Counted from the first letter of the stretch, positions 51,967 through 62,251 are shown. The stretch: DNA of 64,000 nucleotides from Clostridia bacterium (GCA_017512805.1 JAFWES010000088.1:1-64000), one strand, 5' to 3'. Notes: generated from the sequence alone by a model not told the origin. Numbers and translations are program-made.

Positions 51967-52902
51967 TTATGAATTGGTGGCTTCCAGAAAGACGGTTTCC
52001 AGGTCGTCCCGTTCCGGCTGGAGGCGGCGGATCGGCGCGTCCAGGGCGGCCAGCAGGTGAAAAAGCTGATCCGTCAGGCGGCCCCGCTCATCCTCCCGGG
52101 CGCCGACGATCCGGATCTCCGCCGTGTCCGGCTCCTCCCGGGGCATCTGCGCCGCCGACCGGACGCAGGGCAGGGACCGGATCGCGGGCAGGAGCTCGCT
52201 TTCCTTTCCCCGGACGCTGAGCCGCAGCCGCAGGCCTTCCCCGCCCCCGCTTTCCCGCAGATCGAAGGCGCGGATCAGGCGGCCCTCATGCAGGATCAGG
52301 GCGTGGGTGCACAGTTGCTGCACCTCGCTGAGGATATGGCTCGAAAACAGGATGGTCCGGCCCTCCCCCAGCCGGCGGATCAGGTCCCGGATCTCCACCA
52401 CCTGTCTGGGATCCAGCCCCACGGTGGGTTCGTCCAGGATCAGCACCTCGGGATTGCCGCAGAGGGCCTGGGCGATGCCCACCCGCTGGCGGGTGCCCTT
52501 GCTCAGGTTCCCGATGACCCGATCCGCGTATTCCTCCAGATCGCAGACGGCCAGGATCTCGGCCACATGCCGCTTCCGATCCCCGGGGGCCACCTCCCGC
52601 AGATCGCTCACAAAGCCCAGGTAGTCCCGGACGGTCATTTCGTCATACAGGGGCGGGCGCTCCGGAAGATAGCCGATTTTCCGCTTGCAATCCCGGGGCT
52701 TTTCCAGCATGTCCATCCCGTCCACCGTGACCCGGCCCTCCGTGGGAGGAAAATAGCCCGTCAGCAGGTTCAGGGCGGTGGTCTTCCCCGCTCCGTTGCG
52801 GCCCAGCAGGCCGGCGATCTGGCCCCTGTTCACCTGAAAGGACACATCCTTCAGGGCCGTGATCCGGCCATAGGTTTTGGTTACGTTTTCCAGCGCGATC
52901 AT
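51967..52902 (-). CDS. ABC transporter ATP-binding protein (GldA/CcmA-like) without adjacent permease
   Basis: A 311-residue ATPase starting IALENVTKTYGRITALKD. It has Walker A LLGRNGAGKTTALNLLTGY, signature NLSKGTRQRVGIAQAL, Walker B VLILDEPTVGLDP, H-loop FSSHILSEV, and a C-terminal extension of about 90 residues typical of ABC-2-type systems. GldA-like ATPases normally pair with an ABC-2 permease, but the gene ends at a terminator and dnaE lies upstream, so no partner is adjacent. The ATG at 52902 follows AAAGGA. Confidence 0.9.
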   Translation of the reverse strand: MIALENVTKTYGRITALKDVSFQVNRGQIAGLLGRNGAGKTTALNLLTGYFPPTEGRVTVDGMDMLEKPRDCKRKIGYLPERPPLYDEMTVRDYLGFVSDLREVAPGDRKRHVAEILAVCDLEEYADRVIGNLSKGTRQRVGIAQALCGNPEVLILDEPTVGLDPRQVVEIRDLIRRLGEGRTILFSSHILSEVQQLCTHALILHEGRLIRAFDLRESGGGEGLRLRLSVRGKESELLPAIRSLPCVRSAAQMPREEPDTAEIRIVGAREDERGRLTDQLFHLLAALDAPIRRLQPERDDLETVFLEATNS

Positions 52903-52949
52903 TCCGTCGCTTCCTTTCGCCCCGCGTCGGAGGCCGGCGCCCTTCCGGG

Positions 52950-55900
52950 TCAGCCGCCTGCCGCCGCCGGCGTCCGCCCCCTGAGCACCACATTGTCCGC
53001 CCCCAGCTCCTGCCGGAGCTTCGCCAGACAGGCCTCCTCCCCGCTGCACCAGGTTTCCGCCGGGCTCAGCAGGGTCGCTTTCTCCGCGGGAATATGCATA
53101 TACACAGGAACCCCTCCGGGGAAGAGTCCCAGCACCGCGCAGGCCCGGTCCATGTCCTCCCGGCTCAGGCGCAGGAACAGCTTCCTCTCCGCCGCCGCCG
53201 CCCGGTCCGCCGGCCCGGGGGCCTGGGCGGCCTTGCGCGGCGCCCGGGGAGGCTCCGCTTCCGCCGGGTCCGTCCCCTTCCAGTCCGGCAGGGGGACGAT
53301 CCGCTCCGCCAGCAGCTTGGGGGCTTCCTCCTCCCGGACGCTGAGCCGGCCGGTCACCACCACCGCCGCGTCCTCCTGCAGGAGGGGCTGGACCCTTTCA
53401 AACACCTTGGGAAACACCAGGCACTCGATTTCCCCGGTCAGGTCCTCCAGGGTGACGAAGGCCATGTAGTCCCCCTTTTTGGTGGCCTTGCCCTTCACCG
53501 CCGTCAGGATTCCGCCGATGGCCACGGTCTGCCCGTCCCGGCTCTGGCCGTGATCCGGCGCATCCTCCATCTCCGCCAGATCGGAGGTATGGAAGCTCAG
53601 GGTTTTCAGCTTTTCCCGCCATTCATCCAGCGGGTGCCCGCTCATGTAGACCCCCGTGGCTTCCTTTTCCATGGCCAGGCGAACCCGGGGCTCGCAGTCC
53701 GGCACCTCCGGAAAGCGCATCATCCCGTCGTCCAGGCCCGCCATCCCCGCGTCCTCTCCGCCGCCCATCATATCGAAGAGGCTCATCTGCCCCGCGATAT
53801 TCTTTTTGCGGGCGCTTTGGTTGGCGTCCAGGGCCATGTCGTAGACCATCAGCATCTGGGGCCGGTTCGCGCCCAGGCGGTCAAAGGCCCCGGCGCGGAT
53901 CAGGTTTTCCACCACCCGCTTGTTCACTTCCACGGTATCGATCCGGCGGCAGAAGTCAAACAGATCCCGGTAGGGGCCCTTTTCCGCCCGATCCCGCTCG
54001 ACGGCCCGGACCGCATTCTCCCCCACCCCCTTGACGGCCCCCAGGCCGAAGAGGATGGCGTCCCGCCCGTCGGTGGCGCGGCACACTGTGAAGGACCAGC
54101 GGCTGCGGTTCACGTCCGGCGGCAGGACGGGGATCCCCCGGCCCCGGCAGTACTGAATGTAGCCGGCGATTTTGCCGGTATTGCCGTAGACGCTGTTGAG
54201 CATGGCCGCCATGAACTGCACCGGATAGTAACGCTTCAGCCAGGCGGTCTGCATGGCCACGACGCTGTAGGCCGCGGCGTGGGATTTATTGAAGGCGTAG
54301 CTGGCGAAGGAGATCATCTCGTCATAGATCTGGTTGGCCACGTTTTCCGGCACCCCGTTGCGGACGCAGCCCGGAACCTTGACCGCCCCCGATTCGTCCG
54401 TCAGGCCGTGGACGAAGATTTCCCGCTCCTCATCCATCACCTTGTGCTTCTTTTTGGCCATGGCCCGGCGCACCAGGTCGCTGCGGCCGTAGCTGTAGCC
54501 CGCCAGGTCCCGCACGATCTGCATGACCTGCTCCTGATAGACCATACACCCGTAGGTCACGTCCAGAATGGGGCGCAGCTTTTCGGTTTTATAGACCACG
54601 CTGGCAGGGTTCTGCTTCCCGGCGATATACCGGGGAATGGAATCCATGGGACCCGGGCGGTACAGGGAGATGGCGGCGATGATATCCTCAAAGCAGCTGG
54701 GCTTCATATTGGTCAGGAAGCCGGTCATGCCGCTGCCTTCCAGCTGGAAGACGCCCTCCGTGTCCCCCCGGCAGATCATGGCGTACACCTCCGGATCATC
54801 CAGGGGAATGTCCTCCGGCCGGAGCATCACCCCCGCCTCCCGCATCATGTCCAGGGTATCCCGGATGACCGTCAGGGTCCGCAGGCCCAGGAAGTCCATC
54901 TTCAGCAGGCCCAGCCGCTCTATGGTGGTCATGGGATACTGGGTGGTGATGACCTCGTCGTTGCGCTGCAGGGGGACATACTCCACCACCGGCTTTCCGG
55001 TGATCAGCACGCCCGCCGCGTGGGTGGAGGCGTGCCGGGGCATGCCCTCCAGGGTCATGGCCGTATCGATCAGCCGGCGCACCCGGGGCTGCTCCTCCGC
55101 CATCTGGCGCAGCACGGGGCTGATGGCCAGGGCTTTCTGCAGGGTCATATTCAGCTCGAAGGGGATGGCCTTGGCCACCGCGTCGGTTTCCTGATAGCTC
55201 ATGCCCAGCACCCGGCCCACGTCCCGGATGACGCCCCGGGCCGCCATGGTGCCGAAGGTGATGATCTGGCTGACATGATCCGCGCCGTATTTGCGGGCCA
55301 CGTAATCGATGACCTCCTGGCGCCGCTCGTAGCAGAAGTCCACGTCGATATCCGGCATGGTGACCCGCTCCGGATTCAGAAAGCGCTCGAAGAGCAGCTG
55401 GTACTTCAGGGGGTCCAGCATGGTGATGCCCAGGCTGTAAGCCACGATCGAGCCGGCGCCGCTGCCCCGGCCGGGGCCCACCATGATGCCCTGGGATTTG
55501 GCATAGTGGATGAAATCCCAGACGATGAGAAAATAGTCCACAAAGCCCATCTGGATGATGGTGCTCAGCTCATATTCCAGCCGCGTCCAGGGCTCGGAAT
55601 CCGCTTCCGCCCCGGGATACAGCCGCCGGATCCCCTCCCCGCAAAGGCGGCGGAGCATGCTTTCGGCGGTCTCCCCTTCGGGAACGGGATAGCGGGGCAG
55701 CCGGGTTTTTCCGAATTCGAAGGAAATATTGCAGCGCTGGGCGATCTTCTCCGTATTCTCGATGGCGTCGGGCACGGCCCTGAACAGCTCCCGCATCTCC
55801 TCCTCGCTCTTGACATAGAGCTCCCCGGTTTCCATGCGCATGCGCTGATCGTCCTCCAGGGTCTTTCCGGTCTGGATGCACATCAGCACCTCCTGGGCGT

Positions 55901-56537
55901 CGGCGTCCTTCCGCTCCAGGTAATGGCAGTCGTTGGTGGCCACCAGGGGCACGTCCATCTCCCGGGCCAGGGCGATCAGCCGGGGCAGCACCGTCTTTTC
56001 CTCCCGGAGGCCGTGATCCATGATCTCGATAAAGAAGTTCTCCGGCCCGAAGATGTCCTGCATCTCCCGGACGTAGGCCCGGGCGCTTTCCTCCTGCCCG
56101 TTGAGCAGGAGCTTGGGCAGATCCCCGCTCAGGCAGGCGCTGCAGCAGATCAGGCCCTCGTGATGCTGCCGGATCAGATCGTAGTCCATCCGGGGCTTAT
56201 AGTAATAGCCGGTCACGAAGGCCTCGCTGGAGAGCTTCATCAGGTTCTGGTACCCGGTATTGTTTTCGCAAAGAAGAATCAGATGGCTGTTTTCCCGGCC
56301 GGCGGGGCTGCGGTCCGTCCGATCCCGGCAGACATAGGCCTCCATGCCGATGATGGGCTTGATGCCCGCGTCGGTCATGGCCTGATAAAAGTCGATGACC
56401 CCGTACATAACCCCGTGATCGGTCACGGCGCAGCTGGTCATCCCCAGGGCCTGCAGGCGCTTCACCAGCGCGGGAATGCGGCAGGCGCCGTCCAGCAGGC
56501 TGTATTCAGTATGTAGATGCAGGTGCGTAAAGCTCAT
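52950..56537 (-). CDS. dnaE: DNA polymerase III alpha subunit
   Basis: A 1195-residue replicative polymerase. The PHP domain is at the start (THLHLHTEYSLLDGACRI, VTDHGVMYG). The catalytic palm has GPGRGSGAGSIVAYSLGIT and the two-Asp motif PDIDVDF near 392-398. DGMPRHASTHAAGVLI-type and KMDFLGLRTLTV segments follow, then a helix-hairpin-helix (LIRAGAFDRLGANR) and an OB fold (VAIGGILTAVKGK). Unusually, its start overlaps the stop of an exported protein by four bases, so it is translated from an operon that begins with a secreted peptidase-like protein. Confidence 0.97.
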   Translation of the reverse strand: MSFTHLHLHTEYSLLDGACRIPALVKRLQALGMTSCAVTDHGVMYGVIDFYQAMTDAGIKPIIGMEAYVCRDRTDRSPAGRENSHLILLCENNTGYQNLMKLSSEAFVTGYYYKPRMDYDLIRQHHEGLICCSACLSGDLPKLLLNGQEESARAYVREMQDIFGPENFFIEIMDHGLREEKTVLPRLIALAREMDVPLVATNDCHYLERKDADAQEVLMCIQTGKTLEDDQRMRMETGELYVKSEEEMRELFRAVPDAIENTEKIAQRCNISFEFGKTRLPRYPVPEGETAESMLRRLCGEGIRRLYPGAEADSEPWTRLEYELSTIIQMGFVDYFLIVWDFIHYAKSQGIMVGPGRGSGAGSIVAYSLGITMLDPLKYQLLFERFLNPERVTMPDIDVDFCYERRQEVIDYVARKYGADHVSQIITFGTMAARGVIRDVGRVLGMSYQETDAVAKAIPFELNMTLQKALAISPVLRQMAEEQPRVRRLIDTAMTLEGMPRHASTHAAGVLITGKPVVEYVPLQRNDEVITTQYPMTTIERLGLLKMDFLGLRTLTVIRDTLDMMREAGVMLRPEDIPLDDPEVYAMICRGDTEGVFQLEGSGMTGFLTNMKPSCFEDIIAAISLYRPGPMDSIPRYIAGKQNPASVVYKTEKLRPILDVTYGCMVYQEQVMQIVRDLAGYSYGRSDLVRRAMAKKKHKVMDEEREIFVHGLTDESGAVKVPGCVRNGVPENVANQIYDEMISFASYAFNKSHAAAYSVVAMQTAWLKRYYPVQFMAAMLNSVYGNTGKIAGYIQYCRGRGIPVLPPDVNRSRWSFTVCRATDGRDAILFGLGAVKGVGENAVRAVERDRAEKGPYRDLFDFCRRIDTVEVNKRVVENLIRAGAFDRLGANRPQMLMVYDMALDANQSARKKNIAGQMSLFDMMGGGEDAGMAGLDDGMMRFPEVPDCEPRVRLAMEKEATGVYMSGHPLDEWREKLKTLSFHTSDLAEMEDAPDHGQSRDGQTVAIGGILTAVKGKATKKGDYMAFVTLEDLTGEIECLVFPKVFERVQPLLQEDAAVVVTGRLSVREEEAPKLLAERIVPLPDWKGTDPAEAEPPRAPRKAAQAPGPADRAAAAERKLFLRLSREDMDRACAVLGLFPGGVPVYMHIPAEKATLLSPAETWCSGEEACLAKLRQELGADNVVLRGRTPAAAGG

Positions 56538-57040
56538 TGATGAAAGCTCTCCATGATGGTTTTCGTCAGGTCAGCCGCCTCCTGGGTGCTGTAGAAGAAG
56601 GAAATCTCAATCAGCCAGTCCCCATACATGTAGCCGTATCCCACGCAGGGGGTGCCGTCCGCTTCGTCCCGGTCCCTGTACACCAGAAAGCGCTCGCCAT
56701 GGATATCCCGAACCTGGGCGTCCCGCCCGGCGGCCGCCAGGGCCTGGGCCAGGCTTTCCGCCGTGGCGCCATGGGCCGCGTAGGCGAAGACCAGCATTTC
56801 CAGATCCGGCTCCCGCAGGAAGATTCCCTTCAGATCGGGTTCATCCGCGTCCGGGGTCAGGGAAACCATTCCTCCCGGCAGGGTCAGCCGGTGCACCCCG
56901 TCGGGCAGCAGGACGTCGGTCTCCTCCGTCAGGCGGACCTCGGCCCCCGCCAGCCCAAAGAGCAAGCAGCACAGAAGCAGCACCGCGGCCCCCGCGCGCA
57001 GGAATGTGTTCTTTCCGGTTGTTTCACGGTTCATTTTCAT
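56534..57040 (-). CDS. Small exported protein of unknown function
   Basis: A 168-residue protein with a signal peptide (basic start, then AAVLLLCCLLFGLAGA). The mature part of about 135 residues has alternating strands (VRLTEETDVLLPDG, LTLPGGMVSLTPDADEP, FLVYRDRDEADGTPCVGYG, WLIEISFFYST). The layout resembles small proteins with a PsbP/PknH-like sandwich, but no family is recognised. Start and stop overlap the neighbouring genes by four bases each (ATGA), so all three are translationally coupled. Confidence 0.75.
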   Translation of the reverse strand: MKMNRETTGKNTFLRAGAAVLLLCCLLFGLAGAEVRLTEETDVLLPDGVHRLTLPGGMVSLTPDADEPDLKGIFLREPDLEMLVFAYAAHGATAESLAQALAAAGRDAQVRDIHGERFLVYRDRDEADGTPCVGYGYMYGDWLIEISFFYSTQEAADLTKTIMESFHQ

Positions 57041-58629
57041 GCCGCGTCATCCTCCTTTTGCAGATCGTCGCCCGTCTGGGCATCGTCGCCTGTTGGCAGA
57101 ACTTCGCCCGTTGGCAGATCATCGCCCGCCTGTGCATCTTCGTCCGTCGGCAGACCGTCGCCCGTCAGAAAATCCTGATGAACCCAGAGGCGCAGGCCCC
57201 TGGCTTCCACCTGGAAGAATTCCCCCTCCCGGGCCAGGACGGTGACCATGGTGCCCGTCTTCCACTGGTCCACCACCCGGTGCTTTTCCGAGGGGCCGAA
57301 GCGCATCTTGACCTTCGCCCGGCCGCTGGTGTTTCCGTTCACGGAAATCGCGGCCTTCACCATGGCCCCTTCCAGGGCGGCCGCCACCTCCGTATCCTCC
57401 TTTTTCAGGAAGCCTCGCTTTTCCCCGTAGACCACATAGAGCCGGTCCTCCTCCTCCCGCAGCAGGGGCAGGACGCTGCAGGAGGGCACCGTCCCCATCC
57501 GCTTTCCGTCCGCGTCCCGCAGCAGGACGTTCCGTTTATTCGTCACCACCGCCAGCTTCGGCATTTCCTCCCCGTTCCAGCGCAGCTCCCGGGTGGGAAC
57601 GGTCAGCTCCTTGCCGTTGACCTGAATCACCGATTCGCCGATGCCGATCTCCACCGGCACGGCCCCGATCTTCCCGCCCCCGCCCATGTGGAAGAGCCAG
57701 GAGGGCCGGATCAGCCGCCCGCCCCGGCGGGCGCAGTACGCCAGATCCATATAGTATTCCAGGCCGCCGTAGTATCCGGTTTCGAAATAATACCGGGCCC
57801 CGGGAATCTCGCCGGGATCCTGGGCCTGCACGTATTCCCCGTCCCGCAGATAGTACACGCCGCCCTTTTTGATCCGCTCAAAGGTGGCGCTGGGGGCGGA
57901 ATCCACCACCCGCACCATTTTTCCGGCATCGTCGATGCCGGTCATCAGGGCGATATGCCCGATCACAATCCCGAAGGAGTACAGATCCCCGCTGCGCAGC
58001 CCCTCCCGCAGCACCGCCGCGGACTTGATCAGCGTGGTATCCGTGGTGTATCCGTAGGCCTGGCTGGCCTGATAGATCAGGCGGGCATTGGCCGTCCCGT
58101 TCTTGGTATAGCACTTCCGGTATGTTTCCGCCAGCCGCTCCGGAATGATATCCTCCCCGGTCCAGCCCATCCGCTGCAGGGCGTGGCTCAGGGTGAAGAT
58201 GGCGCAGCCGGATTTTTCCAGCTCCGTTTTGGCGTAGGCCTTGTCCTTCCACCAGCCGTCCTTCTGGCTGTAAATCCGGTCCGGGCCCGGGGCTTCCTCC
58301 GTCCGCCCGGCCACGGACACCGTGACGCTGCCGTCCTCCGTCCGCCCATCGGCATAGGCGACCCGCGCTTCCAGGACGTATTCCCCTTCCTCCCGGGGGC
58401 GGAAGGCCGCGGCGAAATGCGAATCCTCCTCGCCGGAAAAAACGGCCCCGCCGTTGCGGCTCAGGGTATAGGTCACCGATTCCGCGCCGGGGCCGGCCTC
58501 CACCAGGATATCCACGTTTTCCCCCAGGGCGGCGGTTTCCGGCTTCGCGGACACCCGGACCTCTCCCAGGGCCGGGCCCATGATCATCAGGGCAGCGGCC
58601 AGGAGGAGCATTCCCCACTTTCTGAACAT
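57037..58629 (-). CDS. Exported protein with C39-like peptidase region and SH3-like domain
   Basis: A 530-residue protein with a signal peptide (MLLLAAALMIMGPALG). An Ig-like domain comes first (VRVSAKPETAALGENVDI). A papain/C39-like region follows: DGWWKDKAYAKTELEKSGCA places a Cys before a helix (FTLSHALQRMGW), with a His in GIVIGHIALMTGIDD and an Asp in VRVVDSAP. After about 350 come SH3-like strands (RNVLLRDADGKRMGTV, KVKMRFGPSEKHRV), then a TGDD-type acidic tail repeat. It may cleave or bind wall peptides. A good promoter lies upstream, and it heads the operon that contains dnaE. The peptidase assignment is tentative. Confidence 0.75.
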   Translation of the reverse strand: MFRKWGMLLLAAALMIMGPALGEVRVSAKPETAALGENVDILVEAGPGAESVTYTLSRNGGAVFSGEEDSHFAAAFRPREEGEYVLEARVAYADGRTEDGSVTVSVAGRTEEAPGPDRIYSQKDGWWKDKAYAKTELEKSGCAIFTLSHALQRMGWTGEDIIPERLAETYRKCYTKNGTANARLIYQASQAYGYTTDTTLIKSAAVLREGLRSGDLYSFGIVIGHIALMTGIDDAGKMVRVVDSAPSATFERIKKGGVYYLRDGEYVQAQDPGEIPGARYYFETGYYGGLEYYMDLAYCARRGGRLIRPSWLFHMGGGGKIGAVPVEIGIGESVIQVNGKELTVPTRELRWNGEEMPKLAVVTNKRNVLLRDADGKRMGTVPSCSVLPLLREEEDRLYVVYGEKRGFLKKEDTEVAAALEGAMVKAAISVNGNTSGRAKVKMRFGPSEKHRVVDQWKTGTMVTVLAREGEFFQVEARGLRLWVHQDFLTGDGLPTDEDAQAGDDLPTGEVLPTGDDAQTGDDLQKEDDAA

Positions 58630-58654
58630 GTCTTTTCCCTCCGTTTGCCCTGCT

Positions 58655-58683
58655 ATTATACTCCAGTCAGCCTCCGCTGACAA
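58655..58683 (-). promoter_or_regulatory. Promoter of the exported peptidase/dnaE operon
   Basis: Minus-strand TTGTCA (58683-58678), a 17-base spacer and a perfect TATAAT (58660-58655) lie 25 bases before the ATG at 58629. Confidence 0.8.
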
Positions 58684-58689
58684 GAGCGC

Positions 58690-58715
58690 AAAAACCCCCG
58701 CCGAAACGGCGGGGG
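58690..58715 (-). terminator. Intrinsic terminator after ispH-S1
   Basis: CCCCCGCCG and CGGCGGGGG form a perfect nine-pair stem with an AAA-type loop, followed on the minus strand by TTTTT. It separates ispH-S1 from the next promoter by only a few bases. Confidence 0.92.
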
Positions 58716-58735
58716 AATGGATTGTTTACGGGAAA

Positions 58736-60778
58736 TCAGGCTTCGGGAGCAGCCTCGTCAGCGGCTTCCGCCACGACTTCAGCCAGCTCCTCGGGGGTGG
58801 ATTCGTCCGTCGCCACCACTTCGTACTCGGCTTCGGGCTCTTCGCTCACGGGCTCGGCGTTCAGGGCTTCCTCATCCTCCAGGGCCTGACGGATGCTCAG
58901 GCTGATGCGCTTCTTTTCAGGATCCACGCTCAGCACCTTCACGTTCACGCTCTGGCCGACCTGCACCGCGTCTTCCACCTTGGCGATCCGGGTCTTGGCG
59001 CACTGGCTGATATGCACCAGGCCGTCCAGGCCGGGCTCCAGCTCCACGAAGGCGCCGAAATCGGTAATCCGGACCACCTTGCCCTGCACGATGGAGCCTT
59101 CCGGATACTTCTCGGCCGCATTGTCCCAGGGCCGGGGCTGCAGCTGCTTGTAGCCCAGCTGAATCCGATCCCGATCCCGATCCAGGCTCAGAATCTTCAC
59201 ATCCACTTCCTGATTGACCTTCACCACGTCAGAAGGATGCTTCACCCGGCCCCAGCTCAGATCGGTGATATGAATCAGGCCGTCCACGCCGCCCAGATCC
59301 ACGAAGGCGCCGAACTCGGTCAGCCGGCGGACGATACCGTGAATCACGATGCCCTCTTCCAGCTTGTCCCAGACTTCCTTCTTCTTCGCGGCGGCTTCTT
59401 CCACCACCACGGCCTTGCGGCTGGCGACGATGCGCTTTTTCTGCTCATCGACTTCGATGATCTTCAGCTTCATCTCTTTGCCGACAAAGTCGCCAATCTT
59501 TTCCACATAGCGCTGGCTCAGCTGACTGGCCGGCACAAATGCGCGGATGCCGTCCACATTGGCAATCAGGCCGCCCTTCACGGCTTCCTTGCCCACGCCG
59601 TCGACATACTCGCCCGCTTCATACTTCGCCATCAGAGCGTCCCACGCCTTGCGATTGACGATATTGCGCTGGCTCAGCAGCACATTGCCTTCGCCGTCGT
59701 TCACCTTGACGACTTCGACTTCAATTTCGTCTCCCAGCTTGACATCCTGGTCCACCAGATCTTCCTTCTTGATCAGCCCGTCGGCCTTATAGCCGATGTT
59801 CACGCTGACCTCGTCCTCGGTGATCTGAACCACCTTGCCGGTGACCGTCTGTCCGGGACGGATCCTGACCATTGTGGCCTCGACTTGCTGCATGAAGTCT
59901 TCGTTGTTGGTCTCCTCTTCAGGGGTAGGGGTCAGGTCCTTGTTTTCCAGCTCGCTCATTCGTGTGACAACCTCCTTAAGTGACTCCGCAGGAGTGGATG
60001 CCCCCGCGGCGATCCCAATCATCCCGGGATCCGTATTTGCAAAGGCTGACGGAATCTCCGCCGCGCTCTCTACCAGAATGGTGTCCGGGCACCGGGCCCG
60101 GCATAGGTCGTAGAGCTTTTTCGTGTTGGCGCTTTTGCGGCCCCCGATCACGATCATCCGGCCCGCCCGGGCGGCCAGCTCCTCGGCCTCCCGCTGGCGC
60201 TCTTCGGTGGCGTTGCAGATGGTGCAGTGGCTTTCCAGATGCTCCGTCTTCGTTTCCAGCACCCGGAGCACCTCCTCCCACCGCTGGGGCGGGAAGGTGG
60301 TCTGCGCCACGGCCAAGGCCTTTTCAAACCGGGGCAGCGCCGCCGCCTCCCCGGGGGTGGAAACCGTGTAGACCGGGCCACGGGACCAGCCCGCCGTCCC
60401 CCGGACTTCGGGATGTTCCTTTTCGCCCACCAGGATCACCGGCGTCCCCTCTTTGGTGCCCTCGGCCACGATCCTGTGCAGCCGGGCCACGAAGGGACAG
60501 GTCAGATCCATGATTTCACAGCCCAGGGCTTCCAGCCTGGCCAGCACATCGGGCGCCACCCCGTGGCTGCGGATCAGCACCCGCTTTCCGGCGGCTTCCT
60601 CCGGGGACTCCACCGGGGGAATCCCCCTCCCGGCCAGCCGGGCCACCACGGAAGGATTGTGGATCAGCTCGCCCAGCGTGCAGGACGGAACCCCGTCCTC
60701 CGCGGCCTTTTCGGCCGCTTCCACCGCCCGGCGGACCCCCATGCAGAAGCCTGCGTGGGCCGCAATTTCAACGGTCAT
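58736..60778 (-). CDS. ispH: Fusion of HMBPP reductase (IspH) and S1-domain ribosomal protein
   Basis: A 680-residue fusion. Residues 1-285 are IspH, the last MEP-pathway enzyme, with its three iron-sulfur cysteines in [11 protein letters not shown] (Cys12), DLTCPFV (Cys94) and [10 protein letters not shown] (Cys188). Residues about 310-640 hold four S1 RNA-binding domains, for example [37 protein letters not shown] and [19 protein letters not shown], then an acidic tail. This fusion is known from Clostridia and probably lets the S1 part act as ribosomal protein S1 or a translation factor. The ATG at 60778 follows GGAAGGA by eight bases. Confidence 0.95.
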   Translation of the reverse strand: MTVEIAAHAGFCMGVRRAVEAAEKAAEDGVPSCTLGELIHNPSVVARLAGRGIPPVESPEEAAGKRVLIRSHGVAPDVLARLEALGCEIMDLTCPFVARLHRIVAEGTKEGTPVILVGEKEHPEVRGTAGWSRGPVYTVSTPGEAAALPRFEKALAVAQTTFPPQRWEEVLRVLETKTEHLESHCTICNATEERQREAEELAARAGRMIVIGGRKSANTKKLYDLCRARCPDTILVESAAEIPSAFANTDPGMIGIAAGASTPAESLKEVVTRMSELENKDLTPTPEEETNNEDFMQQVEATMVRIRPGQTVTGKVVQITEDEVSVNIGYKADGLIKKEDLVDQDVKLGDEIEVEVVKVNDGEGNVLLSQRNIVNRKAWDALMAKYEAGEYVDGVGKEAVKGGLIANVDGIRAFVPASQLSQRYVEKIGDFVGKEMKLKIIEVDEQKKRIVASRKAVVVEEAAAKKKEVWDKLEEGIVIHGIVRRLTEFGAFVDLGGVDGLIHITDLSWGRVKHPSDVVKVNQEVDVKILSLDRDRDRIQLGYKQLQPRPWDNAAEKYPEGSIVQGKVVRITDFGAFVELEPGLDGLVHISQCAKTRIAKVEDAVQVGQSVNVKVLSVDPEKKRISLSIRQALEDEEALNAEPVSEEPEAEYEVVATDESTPEELAEVVAEAADEAAPEA

Positions 60779-60885
60779 CTCGTCATCCTTCCCCGAAAAA
60801 TGCTCTAATTTCGTTTTTTTCGACAAATACCCAAAAAATCCTGCAAGAAAAACAAATTTTTGAAAAAAAATTTTGGAACTGCTGT

Positions 60886-61551
60886 TCAGTCCTGCAAGCG
60901 CCCCACTGGGGCGCCGGTCGGATCCCGCCCAGACTCCCGGATCATCCTCCGGAAGGTGTCCCTCATCCGGTCATTCAGCCGTCCGCAGGTGTCCACGTTG
61001 ATCCCTTCGGCCAGCAAATCATCGTAAGGAATCGGATCCCCGACCCAGGCGTGGGTCGTCCGGAACAGGCGCAGGGGCTTCTGGATATAGACGGGCACCA
61101 CCGGCGCCTTCCCCCGCATCACGATGAGGCTGGTCCCGTTTTCAATCTGCTCCATCTGGCCCTCATGATGGCGGGTGCCCTCCGGAAAGATCACCAGGAT
61201 CTTCCCGGCTTTCAGGACCCTCATGCAGGCGCGCATGGCCTCCATGTCGGTGTTGTGCCGGTCCACCAGAATGCAGTGCAGATTCTTCAGCAGCCGCTCA
61301 ATGAACGCGTTCTTCGCCAGTTCCTTTTTCGCCAGGAAGACGCACTGCTCCTTTTTCGCCGGAAAGGCCACCACCAGGGGATCCAGGGCGTGCACATGGT
61401 TGGCGATCAGCACGAAGGGCGCCTCCCGGTCCCGGATCTTTTCCGCCCCGTGATACCGGACGGGCATCAAGCTGTGAAACAGGACGGCCGTCAGCACCCG
61501 GCCCACCCGGTAGAGCCGGGATTCTTTTTCCAGCGATTCCTCATTGGCCAT
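60886..61551 (-). CDS. plsC: 1-acyl-sn-glycerol-3-phosphate acyltransferase
   Basis: A 221-residue PlsC-type acyltransferase. The catalytic [10 protein letters not shown] (HxxxxD) and substrate-binding [10 protein letters not shown] motifs are present, with IKPVYIQKP-like [10 protein letters not shown] at the end of the fold. It makes phosphatidic acid at the membrane. The ATG at 61551 follows GGAGG and overlaps the end of cmk by 11 bases. The cmk-plsC-ispH order is the classical clostridial one. The 107 bases to ispH are AT-rich and hold no gene. Confidence 0.93.
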   Translation of the reverse strand: MANEESLEKESRLYRVGRVLTAVLFHSLMPVRYHGAEKIRDREAPFVLIANHVHALDPLVVAFPAKKEQCVFLAKKELAKNAFIERLLKNLHCILVDRHNTDMEAMRACMRVLKAGKILVIFPEGTRHHEGQMEQIENGTSLIVMRGKAPVVPVYIQKPLRLFRTTHAWVGDPIPYDDLLAEGINVDTCGRLNDRMRDTFRRMIRESGRDPTGAPVGRLQD

Positions 61552-62215
61552 GGGTCTTTTCCTCCACAAGCTTCAGTATGGCCTCCACCACCTGGTCGAA
61601 ATCCATCTCGGTGGTATCCAGCTCCGTGGCGTCCTCCGCCCTGCGCAGGGGCTCCACCAGCCGGTTCATGTCCTGATGATCCCGGTCGATCACCTGCTGC
61701 AGAACCTCTTCGAAGGTGTCCGGCAGGCCTTTGGCCTGCATTTCCCTCCACCTGCGGCGGGCCCGCTCCTCGCTGGAGGCGGTCAGGTAAATCTTGACCG
61801 GGGCGTCCGGCAGCACAGTGGTGCAGATGTCCCGCCCGTCCAGCAGCATGTCCTGGGCGGCGGCCAGCTCCTGCTGGCGGCGGACCATGATTTTCCGGAC
61901 CTCCGCATAGCGGCTGACGGTGCTGGCGGCCATGCTGACCTCCGGCGTGCGGATCAGGTGGCTGACGTCCTCCCCGTCCAGCAGGGTGCGCTGGCCGGCC
62001 TCACTCGTCCGGACGTCCAGGTCCAGGCCCCTGCAAAGGGCCGTCACGGCCTCCTCGTCCGCCGGATCCGTGCCGGACCGAAGGGCCTTCAGCCCCAGGG
62101 CCCGGTACATGGCGCCGGTATCCAGGTGCAGGATGCCCAGCCGGCGGGCCACCTCGTCGGCGATGGTGGATTTTCCGGCCCCCACCGGGCCGTCTATGGC
62201 AATATTCAGGCGCAT
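61541..62215 (-). CDS. cmk: Cytidylate kinase
   Basis: A 224-residue CMP/dCMP kinase. The P-loop is AIDGPVGAGKSTIADEVA. LHLDTGAMYRALGLKAL, LLDGEDVSHLIRTPEVS, MLLDGRDICTTVLPDA and KIYLTASSEERARRRW are diagnostic. The ATG at 62215 is preferred because GGAGG lies eight bases before it; that site itself follows an earlier in-frame ATG at 62230. It has a TTGAAA-17-TAGAAT promoter. Confidence 0.95.
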   Translation of the reverse strand: MRLNIAIDGPVGAGKSTIADEVARRLGILHLDTGAMYRALGLKALRSGTDPADEEAVTALCRGLDLDVRTSEAGQRTLLDGEDVSHLIRTPEVSMAASTVSRYAEVRKIMVRRQQELAAAQDMLLDGRDICTTVLPDAPVKIYLTASSEERARRRWREMQAKGLPDTFEEVLQQVIDRDHQDMNRLVEPLRRAEDATELDTTEMDFDQVVEAILKLVEEKTHGQ

Positions 62216-62251
62216 CGGTCTATCCTCCATGAAGGTATTTCGCAGCGCTTT

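Noticed and set aside
53094-56516. Long plus-strand open frame opposite dnaE
   Set aside because: dnaE is unambiguous on the minus strand; the antisense product is His/Gly/Pro-rich with no motif.
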